DNA from: JANMEB01 sp041745295
GTDB lineage: Bacteria; Planctomycetota; Planctomycetia; Pirellulales; Pirellulaceae
Direction: 5' to 3'
Length of the DNA: 64,000 nucleotides
NCBI GenBank assembly: GCA_041745295.1
Contig: JBGTJE010000060.1
Location: forward strand, 1 to 64,000
Positions 1 through 7,823 of this stretch are shown here, piece by piece (within the stretch, counting starts at the first letter, position 1; each line of letters opens with the position of its first letter). Below the pieces are notes generated by a model. It did no database searches. It had not been told where the DNA came from and saw nothing but the letters and a program-made list of their open reading frames with translations. Made by a program: the position numbers and the translations under genes.

Positions 1-1
1 C

Positions 2-991
2 ACCGGCCACGATGGTGGCACTTACCTCATCGCCGGGCCAAACTATAGGACAGCCGAACAACCTATAGGCATTACCAAAGTGATCCGATGCGAGACGGAG
101 GTGGCCTTTGCTATCTATCGCACGCAGTTGTTCAACCCCGCCGACCTCGACGAAGTAAAGAAAGTGCAAGCAGGCTATCAAGTGCAACCGCTCTCCGCAT
201 TCCTCGGCCAGCCAGCCCTAAAGGCGCCGCCTGCGATCGGTTTCGCCACGCCTCTCGCACCAGACGCACAGAAAACCTCACTGGAGTTTTTCAATATCCT
301 CAGCTTCGTCCTGCAATTCTGCCCCACGCACTCCTCCGAGAAGGAACTCATGGAGCGCTTCGCCAAGATCGGCGTCGGCGCAGGGAAGTCCTTCGACGCC
401 AGCAAACTCTCGCCTGAGATGAAGACGGCCATCGAGCAGGGTATGGCCGACGCCTGGGCCGACTTTGCGAAACTGAAGGAACGGATCGACAGCAAGGAAG
501 TGACCTCCGGCGATATGCTCGGCTCGCGCGAGGCGCTGGAGAACAACTACCTCTACCGCATGGGCGGGGCATTAGTTGGCATCTACGGTAACTCAAAGCA
601 GGAAGCGATGTATCCGATCTATTCCGTGGATTCCGAGGGGCATGCCCTGGATGCCGCCAAGAGCCGCTACACCATCCGCTTCGCGCCGGGCCAGTTGCCG
701 CCCGTCGATGCCTTCTGGTCGCTTACGATGTATGACGTGCCCGCCCAGTTGCTGGTCAAGAATCCGCTCAACCGCTACCTGCTCAACTCGCCGATGCTGC
801 CGCAATTCAAGCGCGATACTAACGGAGGGCTGACGTTGCTGATCCAGAACGAATCTCCCGGCAAGGACAGGGAATCCAACTGGCTGCCCGCGCCCAAGGG
901 TCCATTCGTGATGGCCCTGCGTCTCTATTGGCCAAAGGCAGACGCGACCGAAGGCAAATGGATCGCGCCGCCGCTGAAGAAGACGGAGTGA
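2..991 (+). CDS. DUF1254/DUF1214 domain protein, 5' end outside window
   Basis: The reading frame is open from base 2, well before the first ATG at 80, and the upstream residues (GGTYLIAGPNY) fit the DUF1254 region of these proteins, so the gene starts left of the window. The C-terminal part is DUF1214-like, with the family's FWSLTMYD stretch and a closing block rich in W and P. Proteins of this pair are often exported and of unknown biochemical role; no enzyme activity can be stated. The product ends KKTE with TGA at 989-991. The visible part is about 329 residues. Family assignment is from recognised sequence pattern, not a search. Confidence 0.8.
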   Translation, partial: TGHDGGTYLIAGPNYRTAEQPIGITKVIRCETEVAFAIYRTQLFNPADLDEVKKVQAGYQVQPLSAFLGQPALKAPPAIGFATPLAPDAQKTSLEFFNILSFVLQFCPTHSSEKELMERFAKIGVGAGKSFDASKLSPEMKTAIEQGMADAWADFAKLKERIDSKEVTSGDMLGSREALENNYLYRMGGALVGIYGNSKQEAMYPIYSVDSEGHALDAAKSRYTIRFAPGQLPPVDAFWSLTMYDVPAQLLVKNPLNRYLLNSPMLPQFKRDTNGGLTLLIQNESPGKDRESNWLPAPKGPFVMALRLYWPKADATEGKWIAPPLKKTE

Positions 992-1117
992 AACGACCAG
1001 GTCAATCAACGAACGATAGGGTATCAAATCAACTCAGCGGAGGTACTCGCCCGTCAAAGGGGACATCATCAGTCCTGTAAAGAACGAGTAGTTTTTCGCA
1101 TTGGCCCGGATGGAATA

Positions 1118-1282
1118 TCAGTCACTGGTGGGATTAGGCATTCCAGCGTGATCGCGTAATTTTTTGACCGCCGACTGTTGATCGATGGATCTGGCGTACC
1201 ACGTTACAACAAGCGCCACGGCCAATGCGAACGCGATGCCGCGGTGAAAAGCGGCATTGGCCTTCAGCCGCAGTCTCGTCAT
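1118..1282 (-). CDS. possible small single-pass membrane protein (54 aa)
   Basis: This ORF encodes about 54 residues with one hydrophobic stretch (GIAFALAVALVVTWYA) near the middle and a charged C-terminal tail. The ATG at 1282 is chosen over the upstream start at 1327 because the hydrophobic segment then lies near the N-terminus. No clear Shine-Dalgarno is present and no family is recognised. It fills the otherwise empty 992-1440 interval, in which nothing else was seen. Confidence 0.3.
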   Translation of the reverse strand: MTRLRLKANAAFHRGIAFALAVALVVTWYARSIDQQSAVKKLRDHAGMPNPTSD

Positions 1283-1440
1283 TTCTATGCGGGGCACTTC
1301 AACCAGGACATTTGCCGTTAATAACATCGGTGACCATACCCCTAAATACTGGATTCAGAAGACAGCGGTAAACGACCGAGTGCGATCCTTCAGCGTTGTC
1401 GTCTAGAATGCCTAGAGGTCGACGCTTCCGTTTTGCGCCG

Positions 1441-1511
1441 GTCAACCTACCGCCCCCAAGCCTGCCTTGCGTGCGTTTTGGAATAAAATCCCTTGACCGC
1501 GACTCGGTTGG
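1441..1511. repeat. intergenic repeat, copy 1 (GCCTTGCGTGCG core plus 20-nt motif)
   Basis: The segment carries CCCAAGCCTGCCTTGCGTGC followed by a TTTTGGAATA block. Related sequence occurs at 4347-4422 and 34361-34450. In this copy the GCGGGCTGGG right arm found in the other two is missing. It is replaced by CTTGACCGCGACTCGGTTGG (1492-1511), which recurs identically at 4968-4987 and in degenerate form at 3711-3730. The element ends about 105 nt upstream of the AAA ATPase start. Confidence 0.6.
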
Positions 1512-1617
1512 CCAAACGATACGATGATTTTCGGTCGAAGCGCTCGGCGGACCTTCGAACCTACCCTTAACCAAGTCTGTCATGGATTTGTTCGGGACCG
1601 AAGGAGAGCAGGTATTC

Positions 1618-2934
1618 ATGGAAAAGGAACCCCTACTGTATTCCCGACTTCAGGGACATTTTGATGGCAATCCTGCTGAACTGCCTGTACTCGAACAAAA
1701 CTACGCGGTCTGCGAGAGAGCCAACCTTCATCTGGCAATTGAGGACCTTTCCAGGAGTGCCGACCGTTTGCCGACGCTAACAGGCATCATCGTTGCTGAA
1801 GAATATCATGCGGTTAGCTTGTCAAAGCTCTCCCGTCCTACATCCGCGGCAAATTATGATGAGGGACCGGTCGAATATATTGATGTGCCACTGCCCAATA
1901 AACAGCGGCTGTCTTGCGTGAAGCGTGGGTTGTATCTCTTTCGTGTTGAGGGAAAGCCTCTGGCGCTTTTGATCAGAGAAGATCAATACACTCGTTCACC
2001 CGGCATAATCGCCGAAGTGATGGCGCCAGCCAAAGACGATGCAGAGCGCTTCGCGCATCGCCTAACGCGGATGGTCCGCCATGGCAAAGCGTTCCGTGGC
2101 CACGTCCTATCGCTCGAACGCGATTGCTTCGGCAGCATGGTTGTCAAGTTTCACAGTCTACCCGCGGTGACCCGCGAACAAATCATTCTCCCCGCGAAAT
2201 TGTTGGATCGAATTGAACGTCACACCATCGCATTTAGTACTCACGCAAAGCGACTTAGTGCTGTTGGAAGACATTTGAAGCGTGGTATTCTGCTTCACGG
2301 ACCACCCGGTACTGGGAAAACATTCTCGGCAATGTACCTCGCATCTCGCATGCCTGGCCGAACGGTGTTCTTGTTGACGGGTGCAGGGATGGGTTTGATC
2401 GAAACCGCCTGCAACATGGCGCGAATTCTCGAACCGGCGACGATCATTCTCGAGGACGTTGACCTGATTGGTACTCAGCGTGACCATCAAATGGTGGACG
2501 CGAACGCACTATTATTTGAGTTACTTAATCAAATGGACGGCTTGGCAGACGATGCCGACATATTGTTCTTGCTCACGACCAATCGTCCTGATGTGCTTGA
2601 GCCCGCGTTAGCGTCACGCCCAGGACGAATTGATCAGGCGATCGAAGTGCCGCCGCCGGATGAAGATTGTCGCCGACGATTGTTCGCCCTGTATTCCGTG
2701 GGACTAACGCTTAACATTAATCGGCTTGACGAGCTGATTCACAGAATGCACGGTGTCAGCGCAGCGTTTATCCGGGAACTACTCCGCAAGGCTGCCGTAA
2801 TTGCGGCCATCGAATCAAATGGCGATTTGATTGTCAATGACGAGCACCTTGACGAGGCCTTGGCGGAACTTCTCGTCGCTGGTGGGTCGCTAACGCAGAG
2901 CTTGCTGGGTGCGCAACGGCCAAAGGAATCGTAG
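1618..2934 (+). CDS. AAA family ATPase
   Basis: The product is about 438 aa: an N-terminal half of unknown fold and a single C-terminal AAA module. Walker A is GPPGTGKT (about residue 228), Walker B is TIILEDVDLI (about 277), sensor 1 is LLTTNRPD, and the arginine-finger region ASRPGRID lies near 331. This layout resembles single-ring AAA proteins of the Cdc48/FtsH clade without a protease domain. The ATG at 1618 is preferred over 1582 because AAGGAGAG lies about 10 nt upstream of it. The substrate is unknown; a chaperone or unfoldase role is the family expectation. It stands alone between repeats and is not in an obvious operon. Confidence 0.85.
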   Translation: MEKEPLLYSRLQGHFDGNPAELPVLEQNYAVCERANLHLAIEDLSRSADRLPTLTGIIVAEEYHAVSLSKLSRPTSAANYDEGPVEYIDVPLPNKQRLSCVKRGLYLFRVEGKPLALLIREDQYTRSPGIIAEVMAPAKDDAERFAHRLTRMVRHGKAFRGHVLSLERDCFGSMVVKFHSLPAVTREQIILPAKLLDRIERHTIAFSTHAKRLSAVGRHLKRGILLHGPPGTGKTFSAMYLASRMPGRTVFLLTGAGMGLIETACNMARILEPATIILEDVDLIGTQRDHQMVDANALLFELLNQMDGLADDADILFLLTTNRPDVLEPALASRPGRIDQAIEVPPPDEDCRRRLFALYSVGLTLNINRLDELIHRMHGVSAAFIRELLRKAAVIAAIESNGDLIVNDEHLDEALAELLVAGGSLTQSLLGAQRPKES

Positions 2935-3162
2935 TTCAAGTATCCGTTTCCGGAGGGAACCATTCGACCTTGTCAGCACCAATGATTGTTGCCTCGCTGG
3001 AAGCATTGCAAAGATCTGATAACTCCGCAAAACAATGCTTCACCCCTCCGCGGCGGGCAGCGCGTAAAATGAACGCGGTGGCGGGCAACGAAGATGGGTG
3101 AACGGTAGCGACTGTTGCCAAAGACTGGGGACACGGCAGTAAGTGCTTGATGACTAGGGCTA

Positions 3163-3650
3163 ATGATGGAAATACGCAGAACAAATACACTTCTTGTTGT
3201 ATTGATTGGTGCTTGCTAATGATGAGTGGATGTGATCCTGTTCGTACGCGTTCTCAGAAAATCGACGTTTCAGAATTTGCTTTGGACGGCTCGCCACTTG
3301 CCGAAGCAAAAATTCGGATAAAACGGAGATTTGACGTTTCCCAATCAGCGCCTGATTACTCGGGGAGGAAGGAATACTGGGACAGCGTGCGATGGACTGA
3401 AGCAAAGAAGGACCGGAATGGGCTCGCAACTCTTGTGGATATACGAACGTCGCTCGACTTCAACAAAAAAGCTGAGCCTGACCAGGAACGAAACATGGAA
3501 GGCCAAGAATATACGGTTTTAATCTCGCTGCCGGATAACAGGTCGGACGAAATACATTTGGAAATTAGATCTGGCTTGGAGGCTGAAGGAAAACACGCGA
3601 GACTCAAGATTCTGCGTGTTGACAAGCCCGTGTACATGCCGACCGACTGA
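3163..3650 (+). pseudogene. putative lipoprotein with a frameshift inside the signal peptide
   Basis: ATG at 3163/3166 opens a frame reading MEIRRTNTLLVVLIGAC and then hits TAA. The next frame carries on with LMMSGC, a textbook lipobox, and about 140 further residues ending MPTD. Joining the two frames with one extra base gives a complete lipoprotein signal (charged n-region, hydrophobic core, MSGC lipobox). The single reading frame open through the region would start with an unhydrophobic leader and is a poor alternative. The mature part has no recognised domain. The locus is either a recent one-base deletion or a sequencing error. Confidence 0.6.
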
Positions 3651-3710
3651 GATGCGACTTGATTAAACACCGCGACTCACCGACATCGCGACCAGCGTGT
3701 CATTGAAAAT

Positions 3711-3730
3711 CCTTTACCGCGACTCGGTGG
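3711..3730. repeat. 20-nt intergenic motif, degenerate copy
   Basis: CCTTTACCGCGACTCGGTGG matches the motif at 1492-1511 and 4968-4987 apart from two changes. A further ACCGCGACTC copy lies just upstream at about 3669. All copies are intergenic and precede plus-strand genes, here DUF454 at 3869. Confidence 0.5.
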
Positions 3731-3868
3731 AAGGGGGGTACAATGGAGGGGACGTGGCTGACGTACTGCCACGTTGTACTGAAGCGGCGAAACGGTATTG
3801 CTCGCGAGTCAAGAGATCGGCAACCTGCTTCCGCACGTTGGACGAATGAAAGCCGGCGGAGACGGACA

Positions 3869-4285
3869 ATGCAAAAAGTTCTTAACGGATCGCTTATTGC
3901 TGTCGGCATATTGTCCGTGGGTTTGGGTGTGATAGGGATATTCCTGCCGGTATTGCCAACGACTCCATTTCTACTTCTTTCTGCCGCCTGCTTCGCTCGC
4001 AGTTCCCCTAGATTGCATCACTGGTTACTGTCCCATCCCTGGTTTGGATCATCGATAAAGAACTACCGGGAATTTCGGGCGATTTCAATGAAGGCGAAAA
4101 TCATCGCATTCGCCGTCCTATGGTCAGCGATCGCGTATACTACGATCTTGCTCAAGGATATACCCATCATTGTCGTCGTATTTTTGTTGGTAGCCATTGT
4201 CGTCTCGGCCCACATCTGGAGGCTAAAGACTTTGACCTCGGGTACGATTTCCAATTCCAACGAGAAGGACCCAAGACTTACCTAG
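3869..4285 (+). CDS. DUF454 (YbaN-type) inner membrane protein
   Basis: The product is about 138 aa. It opens with MQKVLNGSLIAVGILSVGLG, a transmembrane helix, followed by the family hallmark LPVLPTTPFLLLSAACFARSS and the HPWFG segment. Two more hydrophobic helices follow (IIAFAVLWSAIAYTTI and IPIIVVVFLLVAIVVSA). The start at 3869 is preferred because GGCGGAGA lies upstream; an extension to 3743 adds only unlikely basic sequence. The function of DUF454 proteins is not established. The upstream DNA holds a copy of the CGCGACTC motif. Confidence 0.85.
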   Translation: MQKVLNGSLIAVGILSVGLGVIGIFLPVLPTTPFLLLSAACFARSSPRLHHWLLSHPWFGSSIKNYREFRAISMKAKIIAFAVLWSAIAYTTILLKDIPIIVVVFLLVAIVVSAHIWRLKTLTSGTISNSNEKDPRLT

Positions 4286-4346
4286 TGCGGTCGAGGTTTT
4301 ACCCTTTCCCGTGTTGGCGCTGCTTCGACCCCGTAGGCACGATGCA

Positions 4347-4422
4347 AAACAATCCACGGCACCCAAGCCCGCCTTGCGTGCGGAATAGAATTATTCACTA
4401 GCGGGCTGGGTGAATCGTGGCC
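4347..4422. repeat. attC-like imperfect inverted repeat, copy 2
   Basis: The arms are CACCCAAGCCCGC (4360-4372) and GCGGGCTGGGTG (4401-4412), complementary except for one unpaired A. The outer arms (AACAATCCACGG and CGTGGCC) also pair partly. The spacer contains CTTGCGTGCGGAATAGAATT, shared with the elements at 1441 and 34361. It ends 15 nt before the DUF1232 start. The asymmetric bulge and gene-proximal position recall integron attC sites, but no clean GTTRRRY end is present, so this is a resemblance only. Confidence 0.6.
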
Positions 4423-4437
4423 TTCATAGGAGTAATC

Positions 4438-4815
4438 ATGAACGTACACATCAAACCTGAGCACGCTACCGTTGAATTCCCTGACGTACCCGATGTCCCA
4501 CCGTATAATGAGAAAACATTCTGGACATCCGTTAAGGTTACTGCGAAATCAATGGGCACAACTTTACTCGTTCCCGCACTAACGTTGTATCACGCGATGC
4601 TTGATGAACGAACTCCGATTTGGGCGAAAACAATTGTTGCCAGCGCACTGGCCTATTTAGTTTTTCCCGCCGACGCAATCCCCGATATTTTACCTGTCGT
4701 CGGATTCTCCGACGATCTGGGTGCTATTTTCGCCGCGTTTGGCATGGTTACGCTACATATCAAGAAGGAACATAAATCAAAAGCGGTCGAGCAGGTCGAA
4801 GAAATGCTTGGTTGA
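4438..4815 (+). CDS. DUF1232 (YkvA-type) membrane protein
   Basis: The product is about 125 aa. The DUF1232 core is clear: TPIWAKTIVASALAYLVFPA followed by DAIPDILPVVGFSDDLGAI, then a second hydrophobic helix. ATG 4438 has AGGAGT seven bases upstream; the in-frame start at 4417 does not. DUF1232 proteins are small membrane proteins of unknown function, often found with stress genes. The gene stands alone, directly after an attC-like repeat. Confidence 0.85.
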   Translation: MNVHIKPEHATVEFPDVPDVPPYNEKTFWTSVKVTAKSMGTTLLVPALTLYHAMLDERTPIWAKTIVASALAYLVFPADAIPDILPVVGFSDDLGAIFAAFGMVTLHIKKEHKSKAVEQVEEMLG

Positions 4816-4967
4816 CGTCCGATGTTCGTTACATTGACAATGTTCGCGAATGCAGAAAACCAATAAACAAAATTTCGGACCGAAGCGAGAATTGACTTTG
4901 CGGCGAGCTTCGCCCGAAATCTTTAACCGCCCGCTCGGTCATCCGTGGCTCCCCTTGACGTTGAACC

Positions 4968-4987
4968 CTTGACCGCGACTCGGTTGG
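4968..4987. repeat. 20-nt intergenic motif, perfect copy
   Basis: CTTGACCGCGACTCGGTTGG is identical to 1492-1511 and lies 24 nt before the zinc-ribbon gene. A weaker relative (TTTAACCGCCCGCTCGGT) sits 47 nt earlier at about 4921. The TTGACC block could serve as a -35 element, but no convincing -10 was found. Confidence 0.5.
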
Positions 4988-5010
4988 CGCGGGGGTTTGG
5001 AGGCTTAGTC

Positions 5011-5265
5011 ATGCCACGGCAGACGGCTGGAGATGATGAGTTGGATGACGAATTGACGCTTGAGGACATAGACGATGAACCGACTATTCCATGCCCGTAC
5101 TGCCGCCGGGAGATCCATGAAGAATCTCAACGCTGTCCATACTGCGAGCAGTATGTTTCCCGAGAGGACGCTCCCCCAAGCCGGATGCCCTGGTGGTTGA
5201 TCTTGGGGGTTGTCCTGTGCCTACTTGTTGTCTGCCTGTGGATTACCAGACTGGGAGGACGATGA
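5011..5265 (+). CDS. zinc-ribbon protein with C-terminal membrane anchor
   Basis: This 84-aa product has an acidic N-terminus, a four-cysteine ribbon (CPYCRRE ... CPYCEQY, residues about 30-48) and one C-terminal transmembrane helix (WWLILGVVLCLLVVCLWI). TTTGGAGG precedes the ATG at 5011. Such tail-anchored zinc ribbons are common and of unknown role. The stop at 5263-5265 is one base from the next ATG, so the two genes are probably co-translated. Confidence 0.7.
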   Translation: MPRQTAGDDELDDELTLEDIDDEPTIPCPYCRREIHEESQRCPYCEQYVSREDAPPSRMPWWLILGVVLCLLVVCLWITRLGGR

Positions 5266-5266
5266 C

Positions 5267-5572
5267 ATGCATGGTGACCGCCAAGCATTGAACTCAGCGG
5301 CTGATTCCGCCGAAGCGTCCAAAGACAAAACTTTGGAAGAGACAACGAATGACGTCTCGACATCCGTCGCAGGCCGCGCTCAAGGCATCGTGATGGACGT
5401 CGGTAAGGGCTGCCTCGCGGTTGTCGGCGAAGCGGGGATGTTTTCGGCTCAAATTGCGAAGATTGCCGACGGCGATCGAACCCGCAAATTCAAAATGGGA
5501 ATGAACGTCCAAGGATACGACAACCAAAAATTTGCATTGAATCTAATGCACGGGCTTTCACGGTTTTTGTAG
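5267..5572 (+). CDS. hypothetical protein following the zinc-ribbon gene
   Basis: The 101-aa product is soluble in appearance, with an acidic, Ser/Thr-rich first half and no recognised domain. GGGAGGAC inside the end of the preceding gene provides a Shine-Dalgarno for ATG 5267. The C-terminus may be wrong: another frame over the same end continues into an SHD1-like segment (next entry), so a frameshift near 5540 is possible. Confidence 0.5.
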   Translation: MHGDRQALNSAADSAEASKDKTLEETTNDVSTSVAGRAQGIVMDVGKGCLAVVGEAGMFSAQIAKIADGDRTRKFKMGMNVQGYDNQKFALNLMHGLSRFL

Positions 5573-5583
5573 GCTCTGGAGCG

Positions 5584-5703
5584 ATGGACGATGGGCGAAT
5601 TTGGCTGCAACGACGGGACGGCTCTGCTATCGAGGCGTCGGTGAAGGACATCGGTAGGATCGACCGACAATGGGTTGAACCTTGGATTCACAAACTGAAA
5701 TAA
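5584..5703 (+). pseudogene. SHD1-like fragment in a shifted frame
   Basis: The frame reads DDGRIWLQRRDGSAIEASVK and then DIGRIDRQWVEPWIHKLK before TAA at 5701. The pattern (DG-x-IWL-x-x-DG, then a polar helix with D-x-x-WV) resembles the C-terminal half of SLA1-homology domain 1 modules, which are frequent in planctomycete exported proteins. The frame stays open upstream through 5530, so this may be the true C-terminus of the preceding gene after a one-base shift. Evidence is pattern only. Confidence 0.35.
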
Positions 5704-5740
5704 GATGTATACTCGTGCAACTCTTCAACCTGGAGGCGCG

Positions 5741-6177
5741 GTGAAGCGGTTGACCGAAAAGAGTCTCTACAAACGACTTGGCGGCGTCTACGCGATCGCC
5801 GCCGTAGTTGACCACTTTAGCGACGCCGTTGTGCAGAACCCGATCGTGGGAATGGCCTCCAAGAACTCAGCCCTCAAGGAATGGCACACGAAAAACCTAG
5901 ATAGGTTGCCGGGCCTCAAGTTCATGCGAACCTTATGGATCTGCGAGGTCACGGGCGGGCCATATAAATTCTCGCCGACAAAACCGGGAAAGACTGAATT
6001 GGGACTTGAGGAGGCGCATCGTGACCTCAAAATCTCGCAGAAGAATTTGACGAGGTCGCGGCCGAGCTCGCGCGCAGTCTTGACTTCGCCAAAGTGCCTG
6101 CGCGTGAGAATGGAGAAGTCCTCGCCGCCTTCGCAGCGCATAAGAACGAGGTCACAACTGGTTACAAGGCGAAGTGA
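5741..6177 (+). pseudogene. group I truncated haemoglobin, frameshifted
   Basis: From GTG 5741 (CTGGAGG upstream) the product reads SLYKRLGGVYAIAAVVDHFS and continues through LDRLPGLKFMRT and GGPYKF to LEEAHRDLKIS, the helix with the proximal histidine of truncated globins. Near 6043 the frame must slip back by one base; the adjoining frame then gives EEFDEVAAELARSLDFAKVP to a TGA at 6175-6177, exactly the expected globin C-terminus. A one-base deletion therefore truncates the last 45 or so residues. The upstream ATG at 5705 is an alternative start. If the indel is a sequencing error, this is an intact oxygen/NO-binding globin. Confidence 0.75.
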
Positions 6178-6289
6178 ACGATTGAAGTCGCCGACCGCCG
6201 AACAGTTAATACTATGTTGCCCCTTCGAGGCGGGCACCGCGTAAACTGATATCAATGGAGTTCGACGCGGTTCGGTAGGCGTGAGCGTT

Positions 6290-7270
6290 ATGCGAGTCCT
6301 CTTCGTGATAAATTTGTGTCTCGTATTGGCAACATTGGGCTGCAATTCTCGGGATTCCGAAACGGCTCCTACCGATCACAGTTCATCTGATGCAACCAGG
6401 GTAACGATGAAACACAGCGCGAGTGGAACGCAGCCCAGTGTGATCGCGCCGGGCGCCAGGTTGGAGCAACTGGCTGATGGCTTCGGCTTCACTGAGGGGC
6501 CGACGTGTGACGCGGATGGCAATTTGTTCTTTACCGATCAGCCCAACGATCGCATCTTGAAATGGAGCGCGAAAGGCGAGCTATCCACCTTCCTGCAACC
6601 GGCAGGCCGCGCGAACGGCATGCATTTCGAACCCAAGGGCCACCTGATCGCCTGCGCCGATGAGAAGAACGCGCTATGGTCCATTGCGCCGGACGGCAAG
6701 GTCACGGTGATTGTCGGCGAGTACGGGGGAAGGCTTCTGAACGGCCCGAACGATGTCTGGGTGCGGTCAGACGGCGCGATGTACTTCACCGACCCGTTCT
6801 ACAAGAGGTCCTGGTGGACCCACGACACGATGCCCCAGGACGGCGAGCACGTCTACTTCTTGTCCGCCGACCGTCGGCAGCTCATGCGCGTTGCCGACGA
6901 CTTGCTGAAGCCGAACGGCATCATCGGCACGCCCGACGGCAAGACGCTCTACGTGGCAGACATCGGCGCTGGGAAAACCTACCGGTATGACATCGCGCCG
7001 GACGGCGGCCTGGCAGGCAAGGCACTCGCAGCGGAGCACGGCTCGGACGGCATGACGCTGGATAACGAGGGCAATCTCTACCTGACGGGCGATGGCGTCC
7101 TGGTGTTCGACAAAGCGGGCCGGCAGATCGATCAGATCCAGGTCCCCGACGAGCAATGGACGGCGAACGTCAGCTTCGGCGGCAAGGACAGACACACACT
7201 GTTCATCACGGCAAGCACCGGGCTGTACGGAGTCAGGATGCGTGTAAGGGGCGCTAACGCGGCAAAGTGA
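6290..7270 (+). CDS. SMP-30/gluconolactonase family lipoprotein
   Basis: The product is about 326 aa. The N-terminus MRVLFVINLCLVLATLGC is a lipoprotein signal with lipobox LGC. The mature part is a six-bladed beta-propeller with the family landmarks FTEGPTCDADGNLFFTD, RANGMHFEPKG, GPNDVWVRSDGAMYFTDPFY and KPNGIIGTPDGKTLYVAD. The conserved E, N and D residues of the divalent-metal site appear to be present. The likely reaction is lactone hydrolysis in the periplasm, substrate unknown. ATG 6290 is favoured over GTG 6281 because the signal starts there. Confidence 0.85.
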   Translation: MRVLFVINLCLVLATLGCNSRDSETAPTDHSSSDATRVTMKHSASGTQPSVIAPGARLEQLADGFGFTEGPTCDADGNLFFTDQPNDRILKWSAKGELSTFLQPAGRANGMHFEPKGHLIACADEKNALWSIAPDGKVTVIVGEYGGRLLNGPNDVWVRSDGAMYFTDPFYKRSWWTHDTMPQDGEHVYFLSADRRQLMRVADDLLKPNGIIGTPDGKTLYVADIGAGKTYRYDIAPDGGLAGKALAAEHGSDGMTLDNEGNLYLTGDGVLVFDKAGRQIDQIQVPDEQWTANVSFGGKDRHTLFITASTGLYGVRMRVRGANAAK

Positions 7271-7283
7271 TCATAGGTGTCCC

Positions 7284-7823
7284 ATGAAAAGAAGATCATT
7301 CGTTTGTTATGTTGCAGCCTCAGCGGGCGCGGCCGCCTTTTCGCTTGTCAGTTCTGGAAAGCGGATCGGCGGTGCGCCAACTGCAAACATGAATCCCATC
7401 AACCACGATCAAGGACAGCGCTCCGAATCGTCACAAATTAAGGAGCCAGAAATGGAACTCGGCGCGTTTTCAGTTAGCTTGGCTGTCAAGGACCTCGAAG
7501 CGTCGAAGAAGTTTTATGAGAAGTTCGGTTTCAAGCCGTTCGCTGGTGATCCTTCAAAGAATTGGCAGATTTTGAAGAACGGCCAACACGTCATTGGCCT
7601 TTTTCAAGGGATGTTCGATAAGAACATCCTCACGTTTAACCCTGGCTGGGATCAAAACGCCCAGAAACTTAGTTCGTTCACCGACGTGCGTGAACTCCAG
7701 CGAAAGCTTAAGGCGCAAGGCGTGCAGTTCACGACTGAGGCCGACGAGATTACGACGGGACCCGCCAGTTTCATGGTCGTGGACCCCGACGGAAATCCAG
7801 TTCTCGTCGATCAGCACGTCTGA
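7284..7823 (+). CDS. VOC (glyoxalase/bleomycin-resistance fold) protein, possibly exported
   Basis: The C-terminal 123 residues are a single VOC domain: ELGAFSVSLAVKDLEASKKF, then FYEKFGFKPF, ending SFMVVDPDGNPVLVDQHV, typical of PhnB/glyoxalase-like proteins. The leader MKRRSFVCYVAASAGAAAFS looks like a Tat signal (RRSF). A second start at 7452 has AAGGAG six bases upstream and would give the bare cytoplasmic VOC protein. Both products are possible. The gene is 13 nt downstream of the SMP-30 gene, suggesting one transcript. Confidence 0.75.
   Translation: MKRRSFVCYVAASAGAAAFSLVSSGKRIGGAPTANMNPINHDQGQRSESSQIKEPEMELGAFSVSLAVKDLEASKKFYEKFGFKPFAGDPSKNWQILKNGQHVIGLFQGMFDKNILTFNPGWDQNAQKLSSFTDVRELQRKLKAQGVQFTTEADEITTGPASFMVVDPDGNPVLVDQHV

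Noticed and set aside
3014..3118. Segment near AACAATGCTTCACCCC as another attC site, with a similar GGCGGGCACCGCG block at 6222
   Set aside because: Arms pair poorly and the terminal GTT rule is not met; kept only as a possible degraded repeat.
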